From positions 124,001 through 188,000 of the forward strand of contig CAXKVR010000066.1 in NCBI GenBank assembly GCA_964058845.1: 64,000 nt of DNA, in the 5' to 3' direction. Below the pieces are notes generated by a model, which saw nothing but the letters and a program-made list of their open reading frames with translations, ran no database searches and was not told the origin of the DNA. This DNA comes from Carex sylvatica. Lineage: Eukaryota; Streptophyta; Magnoliopsida; Poales; Cyperaceae. Shown piece by piece: positions 1 through 11,039 of the stretch. Numbering within the stretch: the stretch's first letter is position 1; each line of letters begins with the position of its first letter. The translations under genes and the position numbers were made by a program.

Positions 1-320
1 ATGTTGATTTTTCAATTATAGTGCTTCAAATTTCCGTAGCATAAACTTGTGTGGGGCCTATTCATTGGTATGTTGATTTTTCAATTATTGTGCTTGTGAT
101 TATATACATGGATTGTGGTTCTTTATTTTTACATTGTCAGATTTAACAGTGTTCCAAAATGGATTAGTATTGTCATGATTGCACTAGGCACGCTAGTCTA
201 CAGAAACACTACCAAATTAAGTCTACTTCGTTGGTTTTTGTCCGAAGTTTTGTTCCCTAATTTTGAACAAAATTTACTCCAGGAATATGTTCTCAAGTAA
301 GCTGTTAGCTTTTGTGTGAT
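1..320 (+). repeat. Segment duplicated at 3757-5000 (copy 1)
   Basis: The region from ATGTTGATTTTTCAATTATA to the exon ending near 296 recurs with about 85-90 % similarity (by eye) at 3757-3889, 4046-4064 and 4847-4990. A shorter third piece, TTTCCGTGGCATAGACCT, is at about 5650. This copy lacks both small hAT elements present in copy 2, so it shows the empty sites. Confidence 0.75.
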
Positions 321-2034
321 TTTTTACTTCTTGAGGGGCTAATTTTATAAAATCTGTGAATTTTGTTTTACCTCTCATAGATATTCAGTGTCAATTGTTT
401 CCCAAGATGAAATCCCTTTAACTCAATATGGTATGAGTGTTGCTGGTAATTTCTACTTTATAAGGAATTCTCGATTTAGTGTTTATTACCATGTGTATTG
501 CATGCTGATTATTGTGCTGTATGGATATACCAGTATCAGTTTCTGTATGGTTTTCCAAATTGGTTGTCACTAGCCTTAATATAGTCGTGAAGTATATTCG
601 GTGTTGCAAATATTGAGTATATTTGGTGTTGTCTGCACATATTACAAAATGTTTAGTCTAGTGTTTAAAAAGTTACAAATTTATTTCCAAGTTGAATTTA
701 TTTCATCTCTTCAAGCTACTGTTTTGATAAAACCAGAAAATAAGCTTCTAAAAATTTGTTTCAGTTTTTAATCTTAATTGAATTGATTTGAGAGAATAGA
801 TTGTCGATCAAGATAATAACATGTGATTTAGAGATGCTAAAATACATTCTAATAGATTTCTGGTTCTCTATTTTTGTTGTAATTCACTACTGGACAGGTA
901 CAGTGAAAGAAAGCTCAAATCTCACACACCAGATTTCCAGATACAGGTTTTTATCTCTTTTTTCCTTACTGGTTTTTCTTGCTTTCATTTGGATTTCTAA
1001 TGTTTCTCTTTTTCATGAGCGTCATTTGTGTATAATGTGAGGTTTGCCATTATGGTGCCTGTCAAGGGCTTTTCATGAGTAGGAGAGAAGAAGAAGAAGA
1101 GCATAGAAGCTGAGTTCAAGAAAGGTGGACAGTGCAACTGGGAAAACCCAAAGGTCTTTTTTGCTTTTACTTCTTTTGATTCTTCACTATTATCTGGTTC
1201 TCAGTGGGGTCAATAGTATCTAGTTCAGGGGTGTTGGTTTACTAATTTCATATAATTCCAACGCAATCTTGCTAATTTCATATAGTTCAGGGATGTTGGT
1301 CAATAGTATCCAGTTCTTAAAAATGTTCATTGCAAAGTGTTAAAACAGCAAAAAAGAAAACAATGGGAATATCAGAGATGAACCTGATTGCTGCTCTAAG
1401 TCTAATGTGTTATCTTAAGAAATTAATATTAATAATTCCCTCTTAATCATCAATTAAATTGAACCGGTTTACTTTGATTTGGGCTGGTATTCGAGAAAGG
1501 TTAATCCACTGCCATTGGTACCCTTTAATTATTTTCATTGTCATGTATTTCTAGTATGTCCCTTTGTATTTTAGTTTAATATTTCATACTTAAGAGTAAT
1601 TAATTCAAGTGACATTATATGTTTCAGATGAAATTATCCAAAATTTTTATTAAAGAGTCCTTTTATACAATATAGGCAGTTTTTGTCATGGTTTTATGCA
1701 AACATGTCCTCTCATTTACAAACATTATTGTAGTGTTGATTTAGTTTTACCAAAAGTTAGAGGAGAACCATCAGGCTTTGGAAGCAGGGAAGACTCAATC
1801 TGGAGCCAAGGCAAAGGTTGGTTGTGTTTTTTTGTATATCTCTTTTTACTATTTAAAGCATCCAAAGATATTGTGTTGTTTATTGCATAGAAGATTAATG
1901 GTTAAATTATTAAGTCTTGCTATGATGTTCCCCTTCTACATATCTTATGGTGTTTGTTTTCTTATCCGGACTAGCTGATAGGCCATAGAGTTGGGTGTCG
2001 TTGGTCAAGAGAAGCGTTTCTGTCAACAGTATAG
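141..2034 (+). pseudogene. Unrecognised membrane-protein gene, 3' part, one in-frame stop
   Basis: Six exons can be read with matching phases: 141-296, 381-430, 898-946, 1042-1153, 1757-1816 and 1975-2034. All junctions are GT-AG (the donor after 1153 is weak, GTCTTT). The first exon holds a hydrophobic segment (WISIVMIALGTLVYRN), so a membrane protein is likely. Later exons give the peptides SQDEIPLTQYGTVKESS, ISRYRFAIMVPVKGFS, then a TGA, then a basic stretch (GEKKKKSIEAEFKKGG), and finally GHRVGCRWSREAF before TAG at 2032-2034. The TGA inside exon 4 (codon following GFS) could be a CGA-to-TGA change. The gene starts beyond the left edge. I do not recognise the family. It may be a recent pseudogene, a gene with an assembly error, or one giving a truncated product. 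A diverged copy of the first exon lies at 4847-4960. Confidence 0.45.
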
Positions 2035-2229
2035 CAGGTATGATAAAGTTTAACTTTGATTTGATCTAATTTCTCCAAGTTTTTCCTTTATTAGTATTTG
2101 TTTGGGAAAATTTGGAGTTGTGTCTTCCGATTCATTGCTATTGTATTATGGCGATAGGAAAATGGGTTTTAGAACTTTGGTTCTGTAATTGTATCTGTCG
2201 GTGTAAGATGTTCAATTCCAGTTTAGATC

Positions 2230-2235
2230 AATAAA
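2230..2235 (+). promoter_or_regulatory. Poly(A) signal AATAAA
   Basis: AATAAA about 200 bp after the TAG of the preceding gene remnant, in T-rich sequence typical of a plant 3' UTR. It supports transcription of the remnant's ancestor towards the right. Confidence 0.4.
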
Positions 2236-2690
2236 ATGAGTTTTTGAGTCTATTATTTGGTTGTTTCAATGATTTATTAGTTTTTCACTTTTGCACATTT
2301 ACTTCACAAATTATCTTTATCCATTGGCAAACCAAGCTTCGGTTTACTGTGACCACCTGATATTAAATTTTTATAAAATGTAACAATCAATATTAAATAA
2401 ATTTAGCTTTATATTTAAAAACATTATCTATGAAGTATTATTATATATTAATAAAATACAATAATAGTTTTGATTTGTTATTCAAAATTGCCTAAACAAA
2501 TCCTATTAATTAAGAGGAGAACAAAAATGGGCTTTCACAAAAAATATAGAAAATGAATTTAGAGGTTTTTGTTTAATTGAGGTATTTAGATTAGAAGAAA
2601 GAGCTTATAACGGGCTTGGTATTTTAATTTTCACTTTCTGTTCAGCCCACTAGGCCCAATTCATATTTCTTCATGCTTTGCTGTTGATTG
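2236..2690. other. Gene-free AT-rich spacer
   Basis: No open frame, repeat structure or RNA gene is evident here. The stretch lies between the 3' end of the remnant and the CT-rich island. Confidence 0.5.
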
Positions 2691-2965
2691 TTTGATTTGA
2701 GATGTCCGTACTCCGTATTGAATACCCCAAAAATCAGATCGGACAGTCGATATGAATTCTCGGTCCCCCTCTTTCATTCGATCACTCTTGCTCTCTCTCA
2801 CACACACTCGGCGCCGACAAGTCTACCCTGCCCGTGCCCAAATCCACTCCCAGTGTCTCTCCTCCCCACTTTCGTTCAGCCAACATTAATACTCTTGTGC
2901 TCTCTTTTCTACTGCTCGCCCCTCCCGAAGTCAGCCGCCCCCTCCTGCTAACCCTAGATTTGTAA
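2690..2965 (+). promoter_or_regulatory. CT- and GC-rich promoter or 5'-UTR-like island with telo-box-like motif
   Basis: This stretch is far richer in C and G than its surroundings, with CTCTCT and CACACA tracts and the motif CTAACCCTAG near 2950, which resembles the telo-box of plant housekeeping promoters. A short open frame in it has no recognisable domain. It may be the orphan 5' region of a gene now lost. The direction of transcription is inferred only from the pyrimidine-rich plus strand. Confidence 0.25.
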
Positions 2966-3017
2966 GCTTTGTTTTTTTTTTTTGTCAGCATTAATTTGAC
3001 AAACTGGGTCGTATTAA

Positions 3018-3756
3018 ATGTCATTTTGCATCAATTTTGCACTCGCTATAGGACACATTAAATGTCATTTTGCCAGATGTCAGGGAGGATATTATCCAAC
3101 AATTCCTGGTGATGTCAATTTACAAATAATTACTAAATATGTTGCATGTGTTTTTCACAATTACAATCAATTTATTAACTTTCACTCATGTTGCATACAA
3201 TGTGTTTTTTTTAAAGATGCAGATACAAAATGGGTGAAGTCTTCAATCAAATGCCCGACTTCCAAAACGTGTTGAATACAACTTGTTTAATACGTCTTCA
3301 ATTAAATACTCGACTTCCAAAATGTGTTTTTCGGAAGTCGGATATTTGATTGAAGACGTATTTGGAGGATGTCGGTGGAGATAGACCGGAAGGCCTTCCC
3401 AACATATTCAAAGGAATAGGCAAGATGCCCAAGGAACTGATTGCCAAACACAAAGTAGTTAGGTAACAATATAGACAAGTTCCAACAGATGATCCATGAA
3501 AGCATACAAGGTATGAAATAAACTAGTAGTGGCACCTCTGTTCAGCAGCCTACAAGACTGTTCATTCATCCAGGCATATAGATGAAATGGAGGTTGTTGG
3601 CTTCGAAGTTTCTTTCAGACCTTCTATGCTGTACTCTGTTGTGTTCTGTTCCATCTGGTCTATCTCGTTACCTAGCTACTTTCTTGATTATACATTAAAG
3701 GAAGATTTATAGACGAAGTATTGCAATATGCAGTAGTGGTGGGCTATTCATCAGAA
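3018..3756. other. Gene-free stretch, transcript-like but non-coding
   Basis: It contains the hairpin at 3291-3360 and a UTR-like piece (3540-3720), but every frame is closed within a few dozen codons. No function can be assigned. Confidence 0.4.
3291..3360. repeat. 70-bp hairpin (inverted repeat)
   Basis: Arms 3291-3318 and 3332-3360 are near-perfect inverted copies around a 12-14 base loop (left arm begins TACGTCTTCAATTAAATACT). A third copy of the arm, in the same direction as the left arm, lies just upstream at about 3238-3270. Transcribed, it would fold into a stem of about 28 bp. Confidence 0.7.
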
Positions 3757-3889
3757 TGTCGATTTTCAATTATAGTACTTCAAATTTTCCGTGGCATAGA
3801 CCTGCGTGATGGCCTATGCATTGGTATGTTGATTTTTCAATCACAAGTGCTTGTGATATACATGGATTGTGGTTCTTTATTTTTGCATT

Positions 3890-4045
3890 CAAAGTTCTAA
3901 ATAGCGATTATAGCGTTATAGCTTTTAAGGGTCGAAAAAGCTATAGCGCTATAATAGCTATTTAGAATCATTATAAAAGAAAAACGGTTAAATAGCGTTA
4001 TAGCTTTTGAGGTCCGAAAAAGCTATAGCTCTATTTATAACCCTG
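3890..4045. mobile_element. Small hAT-like MITE (156 bp)
   Basis: It is bounded by CAAAGTTCTAAATAGC and an imperfect inverted copy ending ATTTATAACCCTG, and is absent from the paralogous segment at 1-300. Direct repeats GCATT flank it (3885-3889 and 4048-4052), probably the remains of an 8-bp duplication. Internally it has two similar roughly 70-bp units rich in GCTATAGC palindromes. Confidence 0.65.
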
Positions 4046-4064
4046 ATGCATTGTCAGATTTAAC

Positions 4065-4846
4065 CATTGTTCTAAATAGCTAACTATAGCGGCGTTATAG
4101 CTACACTATAGCTTTTCTGGAGCATAAACGCTAAGCTATGAGATAAAAGTGCGTTAACTCAGCTACGATCAATATAGCTATAATAACTGACCGCTATTAC
4201 CGCTATATGCGACGCGCTATAGCTACCGCTATGCTACATGAGTTTTTTTTTTTTTGCATTTTATATAGGCTTGTACTTCTATTCTTATTTCTAATGCTAC
4301 ATGGTCTTATACGATAAGTATGCTAAATCAAATCATGTGCTTCTGTTTTTATTTGTAATTTAATTCTCGCATTCTATATCGAGAAATATTCAAATATTAA
4401 TTCATTTTGATTGCTCTTCGTATAGTATTTATTTGTAAAATTATTATCGTTCGTTTCAATTGAAAGCTAATTTTGATTATTATTATAATATATAAAATGT
4501 TTAAATATGTATATTTACTTCTTTTACCTTATAAAATTAATTGCTCTTCGTCTATTATAATATGTAATACTATGAAGTATGAACTATTAAATAATGTTAC
4601 TTTTTAGATTTTTTTTTTCTTCTTATTTGTGTAATTGATAAAAAATATAAATTTAGATTAGTTGTTATTTAGTTGTTACTTCAATTCTCCAATATTGATT
4701 ATGTTGATAATTAGTAGAAATATAGAATATAAAATTTGAAAGGAAAAATCGCTATGTATGATAGTTTTTGCTATAGCTATGTTATTTGGAATAGCTTTTT
4801 TTTTTGTCTTTCCACTATGTCACTATAATTGCTATTTAAAACCTTG
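4065..4846. mobile_element. Non-autonomous hAT element (782 bp) with exact 8-bp TSD
   Basis: The 8-bp duplication GATTTAAC occurs at 4057-4064 and 4847-4854. Terminal inverted repeats are CATTGTTCTAAATAGC and the complement of GCTATTTAAAACCTTG. Subterminal regions are packed with GCTATAGCG motifs, and the interior is AT-rich without coding capacity. The same family recurs at 61954-62465. The paralogous segment at 1-300 is uninterrupted, giving the empty site. The 8-bp TSD and CA...TG ends indicate the hAT superfamily. Confidence 0.85.
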
Positions 4847-5115
4847 GATTTAACAGTGCTCTGAAATGGACTAGTATTGTCATGATTGTGTTAGGCACGC
4901 TAGTCTTTAGAAACACTACCAAATTAAGCCTGGTGGTTTTTGTCTGAATTTTTGTTCTCTAATTTTGAACAAAATTTACTCTGGGAATGGAGTTTGCCTT
5001 TTTTTTTTCTCATTAATGAACTTAATTTATTTGCATTACAATGAGGCACCGGCTTGATATCTGCAGTAGCAAGGTTCTAGAATGTAAATTTACTTACTGA
5101 AATATGCTTAGGCAC

Positions 5116-5487
5116 TTTGGAGAGCTATTAAATTCAGGAAGGGGCATGAGGTAATAGTAAAGGGTCAATCGGTACAGGAAATCTGGATGGGATTGGTGAA
5201 CAGAAACAGAGATGCAGATTGGAAAGAATTTGATCCTGCATTGACATTATGGAAACAAAGGAATGAGTGAATATTCAGAAATTTAAGGGTGCTGCCAATT
5301 TTGTTGTCAAAACGAATACCGCTGGAGGCAAAGCTGTAGAGAAAATAGTGTTGAGCAAAACAGTATTAGGGAATCAGGATTAATTTTGGTTTGATGTCAC
5401 TTTTCAATTTGTTATCATGATGGATTGGTTGTAATTTATTTTCTGTACAAACTTGACAGCCCCTGTCGAGTACTAACAAAAAAGAAA
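5116..5487 (+). mobile_element. 5'-truncated LINE tail
   Basis: It is flanked by a 17-bp TSD, GAAATATGCTTAGGCAC at 5099-5115 and the same with one mismatch at 5488-5504. The interior reads as the C-terminal part of a plant L1-type reverse transcriptase (peptide DPALTLWKQRNE, the usual 'W-K-x-R-N' block) followed by stops and a 3' UTR ending in A-rich sequence. Confidence 0.65.
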
Positions 5488-5504
5488 GAAATATGCTTGG
5501 GCAC

Positions 5505-6036
5505 AAATTGTGGATGCATTATTTTTCAGCCATCTTTTTTCAATAAAAAATGAATTATACTGATTTAAAACCTTTTTAACTGGGTTAATTACGAAGTTGT
5601 GCTGTAGTGCTAATTAAAGAGGTACAGCAGAGGAAGAGTTCTCTCTAAATTTTCCGTGGCATAGACCTTTGTGGTGGCCGATTCATAGGTATGTATGATT
5701 TAAGAGTTCGGAATGACATTAGGCCTTGATGACTTATCAAAACACTTGCTCAGATTATTTTCATAGTAGCATTGTTTTACTCAGCTTGTTTCCAATAGAT
5801 TGAATAATTCCTGTAAATTTTAGAAAGGCAAAAAGGAAAGGGAAAAACATTTTTGTTTCCCTTGACTTGGAGAGTGGTACACAACTTGAACAAAATAACC
5901 TGGTACCCAACTTATATAGCATATTAATTGATTCAATTAAAGTAGCACCTTCAGCGGACATGTCCAAATTAATGAACCACTTTTGAGAATGGTCTTTATA
6001 CAAATAAAAAGAGTAATTAAGACTCACAAACTACTA
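5505..6036. other. Gene-free stretch
   Basis: It includes a third fragment of the 5' segmental repeat (about 5645-5700). A weak minus-strand open frame at 5761-6027 has no recognisable features. Confidence 0.4.
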
Positions 6037-6048
6037 ATTTCTCAATTT

Positions 6049-6196
6049 TTTGAGTAAAGATTGGAGATCCAACCACCCAACTATTTAATAACTTTGTAAT
6101 ATAACAAATGATTTCTCCAATCTGAGTTTTGAACTCATGACCTTCCATATAGAGACCAGGTGCCTTTACCACTAAATCAAATGTTAGTTCTTACTC
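6049..6196 (-). mobile_element. tRNA-derived SINE
   Basis: A 12-bp TSD, ATTTCTCAATTT, stands at 6037-6048 and 6197-6208. On the minus strand there is an A-box-like TTAGTGGTAAAGGCACCTGG, then a B-box-like GTCATGAGTTCAAAACTCAG, spaced as in RNA polymerase III tRNA promoters. This is the standard head of plant tRNA-related SINEs. The 3' end on the minus strand lies at the 6049 side. Confidence 0.8.
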
Positions 6197-6208
6197 ATTT
6201 CTCAATTT

Positions 6209-7135
6209 AAAAACTTAAAATATAATTTAATAAAAATTAACAATTCTGCCATTTTTCTTTCTATGACTTATTTCATATCTCATTGCCGCTCCTGTGTGCA
6301 CTATGGGGAAGCAAAATTGGATTTTCAAAAAATTGTCCCTATGAAGTGGCAATACCAAATAATATTATATTCTTTCTATTGATTAAATTATATTTCTATT
6401 TTGAACGTCATTCTTTAATAAAGAATGTATAGATACAATTTTCAAATAATCATTGAATTAATTTGAACATTGTTAGGTTCGGTACATGTGTGGTACTGGT
6501 ACAGTCTTGTGTCAATTACCCATATATACCAACAATGAGTTCTCTATCTGATCTCATCTATATAAAATATGTTAATTAATAATGCTAGTGTGTGTAGTTA
6601 CTAGTTTATTAGTTGCTGTTTTTTTTTTTCTTTCCCTCCCTTTAGACTTATTTTTTGTATGAACATTAAACAAATTAAGAATTTTCTTTAAAGAAGTACA
6701 CCAATCTTTCATTTTCTTTAATCCAGTGAAGAATGTACTGGTACAATACCAAATATGCCACTAATGCTGGTAAAGCCATACAACATTGAAATTAGATCTG
6801 ACTTTTTGTTCAAGTCTGTACTAGTCTGTACCAGTTGAAATTACAACATTGCCCTTATTGCTAAATTGCTTAACATCTCTTTAAAAAACAAATTATAAAC
6901 CAAATGTATTTTTTTTTCCAATATTGTCTCTGTCAGGAACATGTAGGCAAATCATGCTAAAGCTTGATCTGCTTTGTGAATTCTAAAGTATTGTATTGGT
7001 TTTAAATTTATAAGAGAAGAGAACGAACAAGCAAACTTGTAATTATATATAACATCCATCCAACAACAATCTGAATAAACAATAAACTGCTTGAGTTCGT
7101 AGCATTTTCTAAGCTGATAAACAAGAAATAACATA
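6209..7135. other. Gene-free 3' flank of the UGT gene
   Basis: AT-rich sequence with no supported gene. The part next to 7136 will contain the UGT 3' UTR. TTTATT (AATAAA on the minus strand) does not stand out at a diagnostic place. Confidence 0.4.
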
Positions 7136-9302
7136 TCAACATATTGTTGAATTTATTTTAGCATAGCCTGAATTATTTGAGAGAAGCACCTCATTTACCA
7201 ATTTCTGAAAATTGACCAATGAGGGCCCAGAATTTTGTGTCGCCATGGCTGCACTCTCCTTCCACTTCAGCGCTCTCTGTTTCATCCTTTTTCCCTTCTC
7301 TCTCTCCATTATCTCTTTTATCAATACTTCCACCTCAATTCTTTTTACATTGTTATCAATCTCCATTCCTATCTCCCATTCAGTGCACACAAACCGGCAG
7401 TTTGTCTGTTGCTCTGCAAAGAAAGGCCAACTAACCACTGGCACCCCACCGGATATAGTCTCTAAAGTCGAGTTCCATCCACTGTGCGTGAGAAAAGCTC
7501 CTATTGCCGGGTGCTTCAAAACTGCCTCTTGTGGGCACCAGCTTGCTAACAATCCCCTCTCTTTTGTTTCTTCCAAAAATTCCTCCGGTAAAACCGCAGT
7601 GTCACCCCTAACTAGATCTGGCCTAATTATCCACAAAAACTGGTATCCACTATTTGCTACCCCCCACGCAAACTCTATCAATTGTTCGTTTGTCATGACC
7701 GTTATGCTACCAAAGTTGAGGTACACTATCGACCCTGCCTTCTTTCCTTCAAGCCAGTCAAGACAACCAGGTCTCAGCTTCCAAAGGTTTGAACCGAGCG
7801 ACTTGAGTGAGCTCTCCTTTATTTGGTGTGAAAGCATCGAAACGGGTCCTATTTCATACATGGGAGGCAACATTGTTGCAATTTGGTCTAAAACCGGCCG
7901 TTCAAATTCACGGAACGTATTAATTGCAATGGCTGATGCCGTGGTTGCCCGATCCATTGTGTAAAGGAAATAATTGAGCATAATGTCATTTGGGTCAGTT
8001 GTACGAATGAAGCTTGGGAAGTCTTTCAGCCTCATGTCACTAAATCCCGGCACGAAGTCAACTGGCGTATCGAGATATCCATTGTTTATCTGATCCATAT
8101 CTTTAATTAACAGAGGACATAAAAGAAATATATATTAATTTCTTAATGAATCATGAGTATATTAAAAAAAATCTAGTAATGGCTAGTTTTTTTCTGTTGA
8201 AGGTTAGTGGCAAATAGCCATCTAACAATTGTATTAAAATAAAAGATTATTTACAATATCCCAGGGCATCTGGTTAAAAATCAATTCAAAAACAACAGAG
8301 AGTTGATATTAAATTGCTATAAGAGCTCGCAATATCACTATCAAACCTACACCTCTTTTTTGTATTTGCCCCACTAAGCATATCTTGACCAATCTCCGGA
8401 GCTGATATTAAATGGCTAGTTATCCACATAATTAATCAAGCAGTGTAGCTAGTGTGCAGTGTACATACCTTTCAGAGGAATGATACCTTTCTCCATTAGC
8501 GTCCGGTAATGGAGGTATCCAAGTAAACCACAAGCGCTGGCCGTCCATAGCAACACGCATGGGATCCCTATCTCCTTCGCTGCATCAATGGCAAAACTCA
8601 CAATGAAATCTGAGAAAACACATGTCACTTTAGGAGTGACCGGATCCGACTTGTTGATCCTACAAAGGAGGTCCTTGAAGTATGGGAGGCCTTTGTTGGT
8701 CATGATGGATTTGCATAGAGATGGTACGTCTTGCGTCACATCTTCGTCCGAGAATGGAAGTCCATCGGGTATCGTGGTGAACTGGAAGTCGGGAAGTCCG
8801 TTGAGACTGGTAGAACCTGAAAATAGGCCGAAAAAACGAGTGCTAATTAATAAAAATGAAATATCAAATCAATTTAGCTAATATGTATATAATTGATAAA
8901 CGTACTTGTAAAGTATAACTAATAAGAAAATTATAGAAAATTAAAATTATAACACAGTAATAAATATCCTTTTTTAACTTAAAATTTGCTTTATCAGTTT
9001 TTTTGTAAGCAATCAAATCTCAACATATATATATATATATGCACACCAAACTTCTGGTATACATGCTGTGGTGATTAATTAGTGATTACTGATTACTACT
9101 TAAATGCTACACATGTGTTTAAGTAAAACAGACCGAGGGAACGGAGGAGACGGCGGTGGTTGTATTCAGTGTTGACAAAGGTGATGTGGAAGCCGGAGGA
9201 ATGAAGCAACTTGGCCATTGTGAGCATAGGTGTGATGTGGCCTTGTGCTGGGTAAGGCATGCACACCGCATGGGGTTTGCTGTCACTGGAAATCGAACCC
9301 AT
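7136..9302 (-). CDS. UDP-glycosyltransferase, UGT85A-like (three exons)
   Basis: Family 1 glycosyltransferases move glucose from UDP-glucose to small acceptors (terpenoids, cyanohydrins, cytokinins and others in UGT85A) in the cytosol. Exons, minus strand: 9302-9134, 8816-8469 and 8100-7136, joined in phase by GT-AG introns of 317 and 368 bp, giving 493 residues, the usual UGT85 length. ATG at 9300-9302 begins [20 protein letters not shown]. Seen: catalytic His22 in AQGHITPM, the partner Asp near 126 (VFSD), the acceptor domain, and the PSPG box at about 360-403, ending in the Gln typical of UDP-glucose users. Its HCGWNS core is HSGWNS here. The intron after PLK (near residue 173) is at the position I recall as usual for UGT85 genes; the intron at residue 57 is additional. 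It stands alone, with repeats on both sides. No frameshift or stop was found, so it may be functional. The acceptor cannot be told. Confidence 0.93.
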
Positions 9303-9381
9303 GGCCCGTCGAACTACTAGCAAATTCTCTCTACTTTTAGTACAGAAAAATAGAGAACGTAATTGTATGAGCAAGGACTGA

Positions 9382-9389
9382 TTATATAT
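9382..9389 (-). promoter_or_regulatory. Candidate TATA box of the UGT gene
   Basis: The minus strand reads TATATAAT about 80 bp upstream of the ATG at 9302, a plausible distance for a plant core promoter with a short 5' UTR. No other element was identified. Confidence 0.4.
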
Positions 9390-9734
9390 GTTGTCTCTCT
9401 TATAGCCTGGACCTGGCAATTTATAATTAGTTCAGACTTCAGAGTAGGTCTGATCCGCATTAAGATGCATGTGTTCTGCTTTAAAATCTGTACATGTCTG
9501 TTTCAATCTGTACGTCTGTTTCAATTAATGTATGTTCATTACTAGTGCTTGCATGTGTTGATAATTATTTGTTTTTATTTATTGTCAGAAATAAAAAAAA
9601 TTCAGTTAGCTAGGAAATTTACCTTCAACAATTACGTACGCATGCATCTAATTGTCCATCTCAAATCACACCAACATTTTATTAGAGGAATAAATACTCA
9701 CTATTATTATGCTTTTGCATAAAAATATCACTTC

Positions 9735-11030
9735 AAGTACAAGTGTGACATTTCTTACATAAAAAAAAAAAATCATCAGTTTCAAACCAAATAAATGAGA
9801 TCATAAAAGGAAGGGATCGAGAAGAACATTTTGTTAATAATTTTAAAGAAAAATATTTAATAAAATTTTCCTATGTTAAGAATATAAATAAAAATATTAG
9901 GCATGTACGACTTCCTTTAAATTTTACTGTCCCCACAATGGATTAATAGTATTGATAAGCTATTCTCACTTGCCTAACGCATTATATATTTTATTTTGCC
10001 GAAAATTTATTAGTTACTATCTTAATATTTTAAAATTTTAATTTTACTATCGACTTCGGAAATTTTCTATTATTATCATGTACGCTAGTTTATGGAATTC
10101 GTATATCCTCTGAGATATTTCAAACTTTGTGTGATTTTATGGAAAATTCCAACCATTTAAAGACGTTATGCACGAATCTCAAAACATACAAAATACTAAC
10201 CCCTACATCTCCTCCGAATAGGCACCGGACATGTCGGTCACGCAAAAATTGAGATATCTCAGAGGATACACACCTGGAGATGCGTGGATGCCCTATGTGT
10301 TTACTGTCAAATTAACATGCTATTGTATAAAATGACCAAAAAAAAAAAAAAAACCCTTTAATTTTAAGATGTTGTTTACTGTCAAATTAAATGTCCTAAT
10401 GAATAATTAACGGACTATTTTTAATTAAAATAAAAAGGAAATATATAATTGCTTAGGGTTAAAAATTTTAACTAAAGTTTTATTTACTATAAAGACGTTT
10501 CTTTTGCAATTCATATTGCTTTGGCTTCCCAAGGTCAAACAATTAAACCATAGTTTCCAATCAAAAATTATAAGATAAGAGATCCACTTACAATATTTAT
10601 AAGTTATAATATCTTACAATAATTCAGTTTTGTAATTTTTAAAATCTAAACAGTTAATTTAAATTGTTCAACATAATCTCTATGGTAAAATATATTTGGA
10701 GATGAAATTATATATTTTTTAAATTTATTTTAAATTATTGCAAAATATATATTTAAAACCTATGGACAAAAAATCATTCAAAAACGTTCATTTTTTCAAA
10801 GATCGATCGAATCTTTTGAAAATCCAGCTAATATATTATTTCAAAGAAAATCCACCAGATGAGGAAAAAATAATAGCTAGGTGCAAATGATATAGATTAA
10901 AAAGTACATGACATGACATTTTCGACTGATGAACAGCTAGCACATGCCACAACCTTTTTGTTGCTCTTTCCAAACATTGGAATGTGTAACTTATTAAAAT
11001 AAAGATGCCTCGTGAAAATTACATAGATGT
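9735..11030. repeat. Dispersed repeat R1, copy A
   Basis: From a poly-A-like tract followed by ATCATCAGTTTCAAA to ATGCCTCGTGAAAATTAC, this matches copy B (20215-21330) over most of its length, with a partial copy at 23090-23560. The end segment (10840-11030) recurs inverted at 25690-25890. No coding capacity or clear termini were seen, so the class is unknown. Confidence 0.7.
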
Positions 11031-11039
11031 GGAGATTTT

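Larger units (their letters stand above)
3757..5000 (+). repeat. Diverged duplicate of the 5' segment, split by two hAT elements
   Basis: It matches 1-300 apart from insertions at 3890-4045 and 4065-4846. The exon copy at 4847 onward still reads IVMIVLGTLVFRNTTKLSL but loses the frame afterwards, so this is a decayed copy of the remnant's first visible exon. Confidence 0.7.

Noticed and set aside
6100..6180. A tRNA gene
   Set aside because: A- and B-box-like motifs are present, but no cloverleaf or anticodon stem could be drawn, and the 12-bp target duplication shows a SINE.
7212..7964. 250-codon open frame on the plus strand, plus shorter ones at 7219 and 7235
   Set aside because: It is the antisense of UGT exon 3, whose motifs (PSPG box, splice phases) are beyond doubt on the minus strand.
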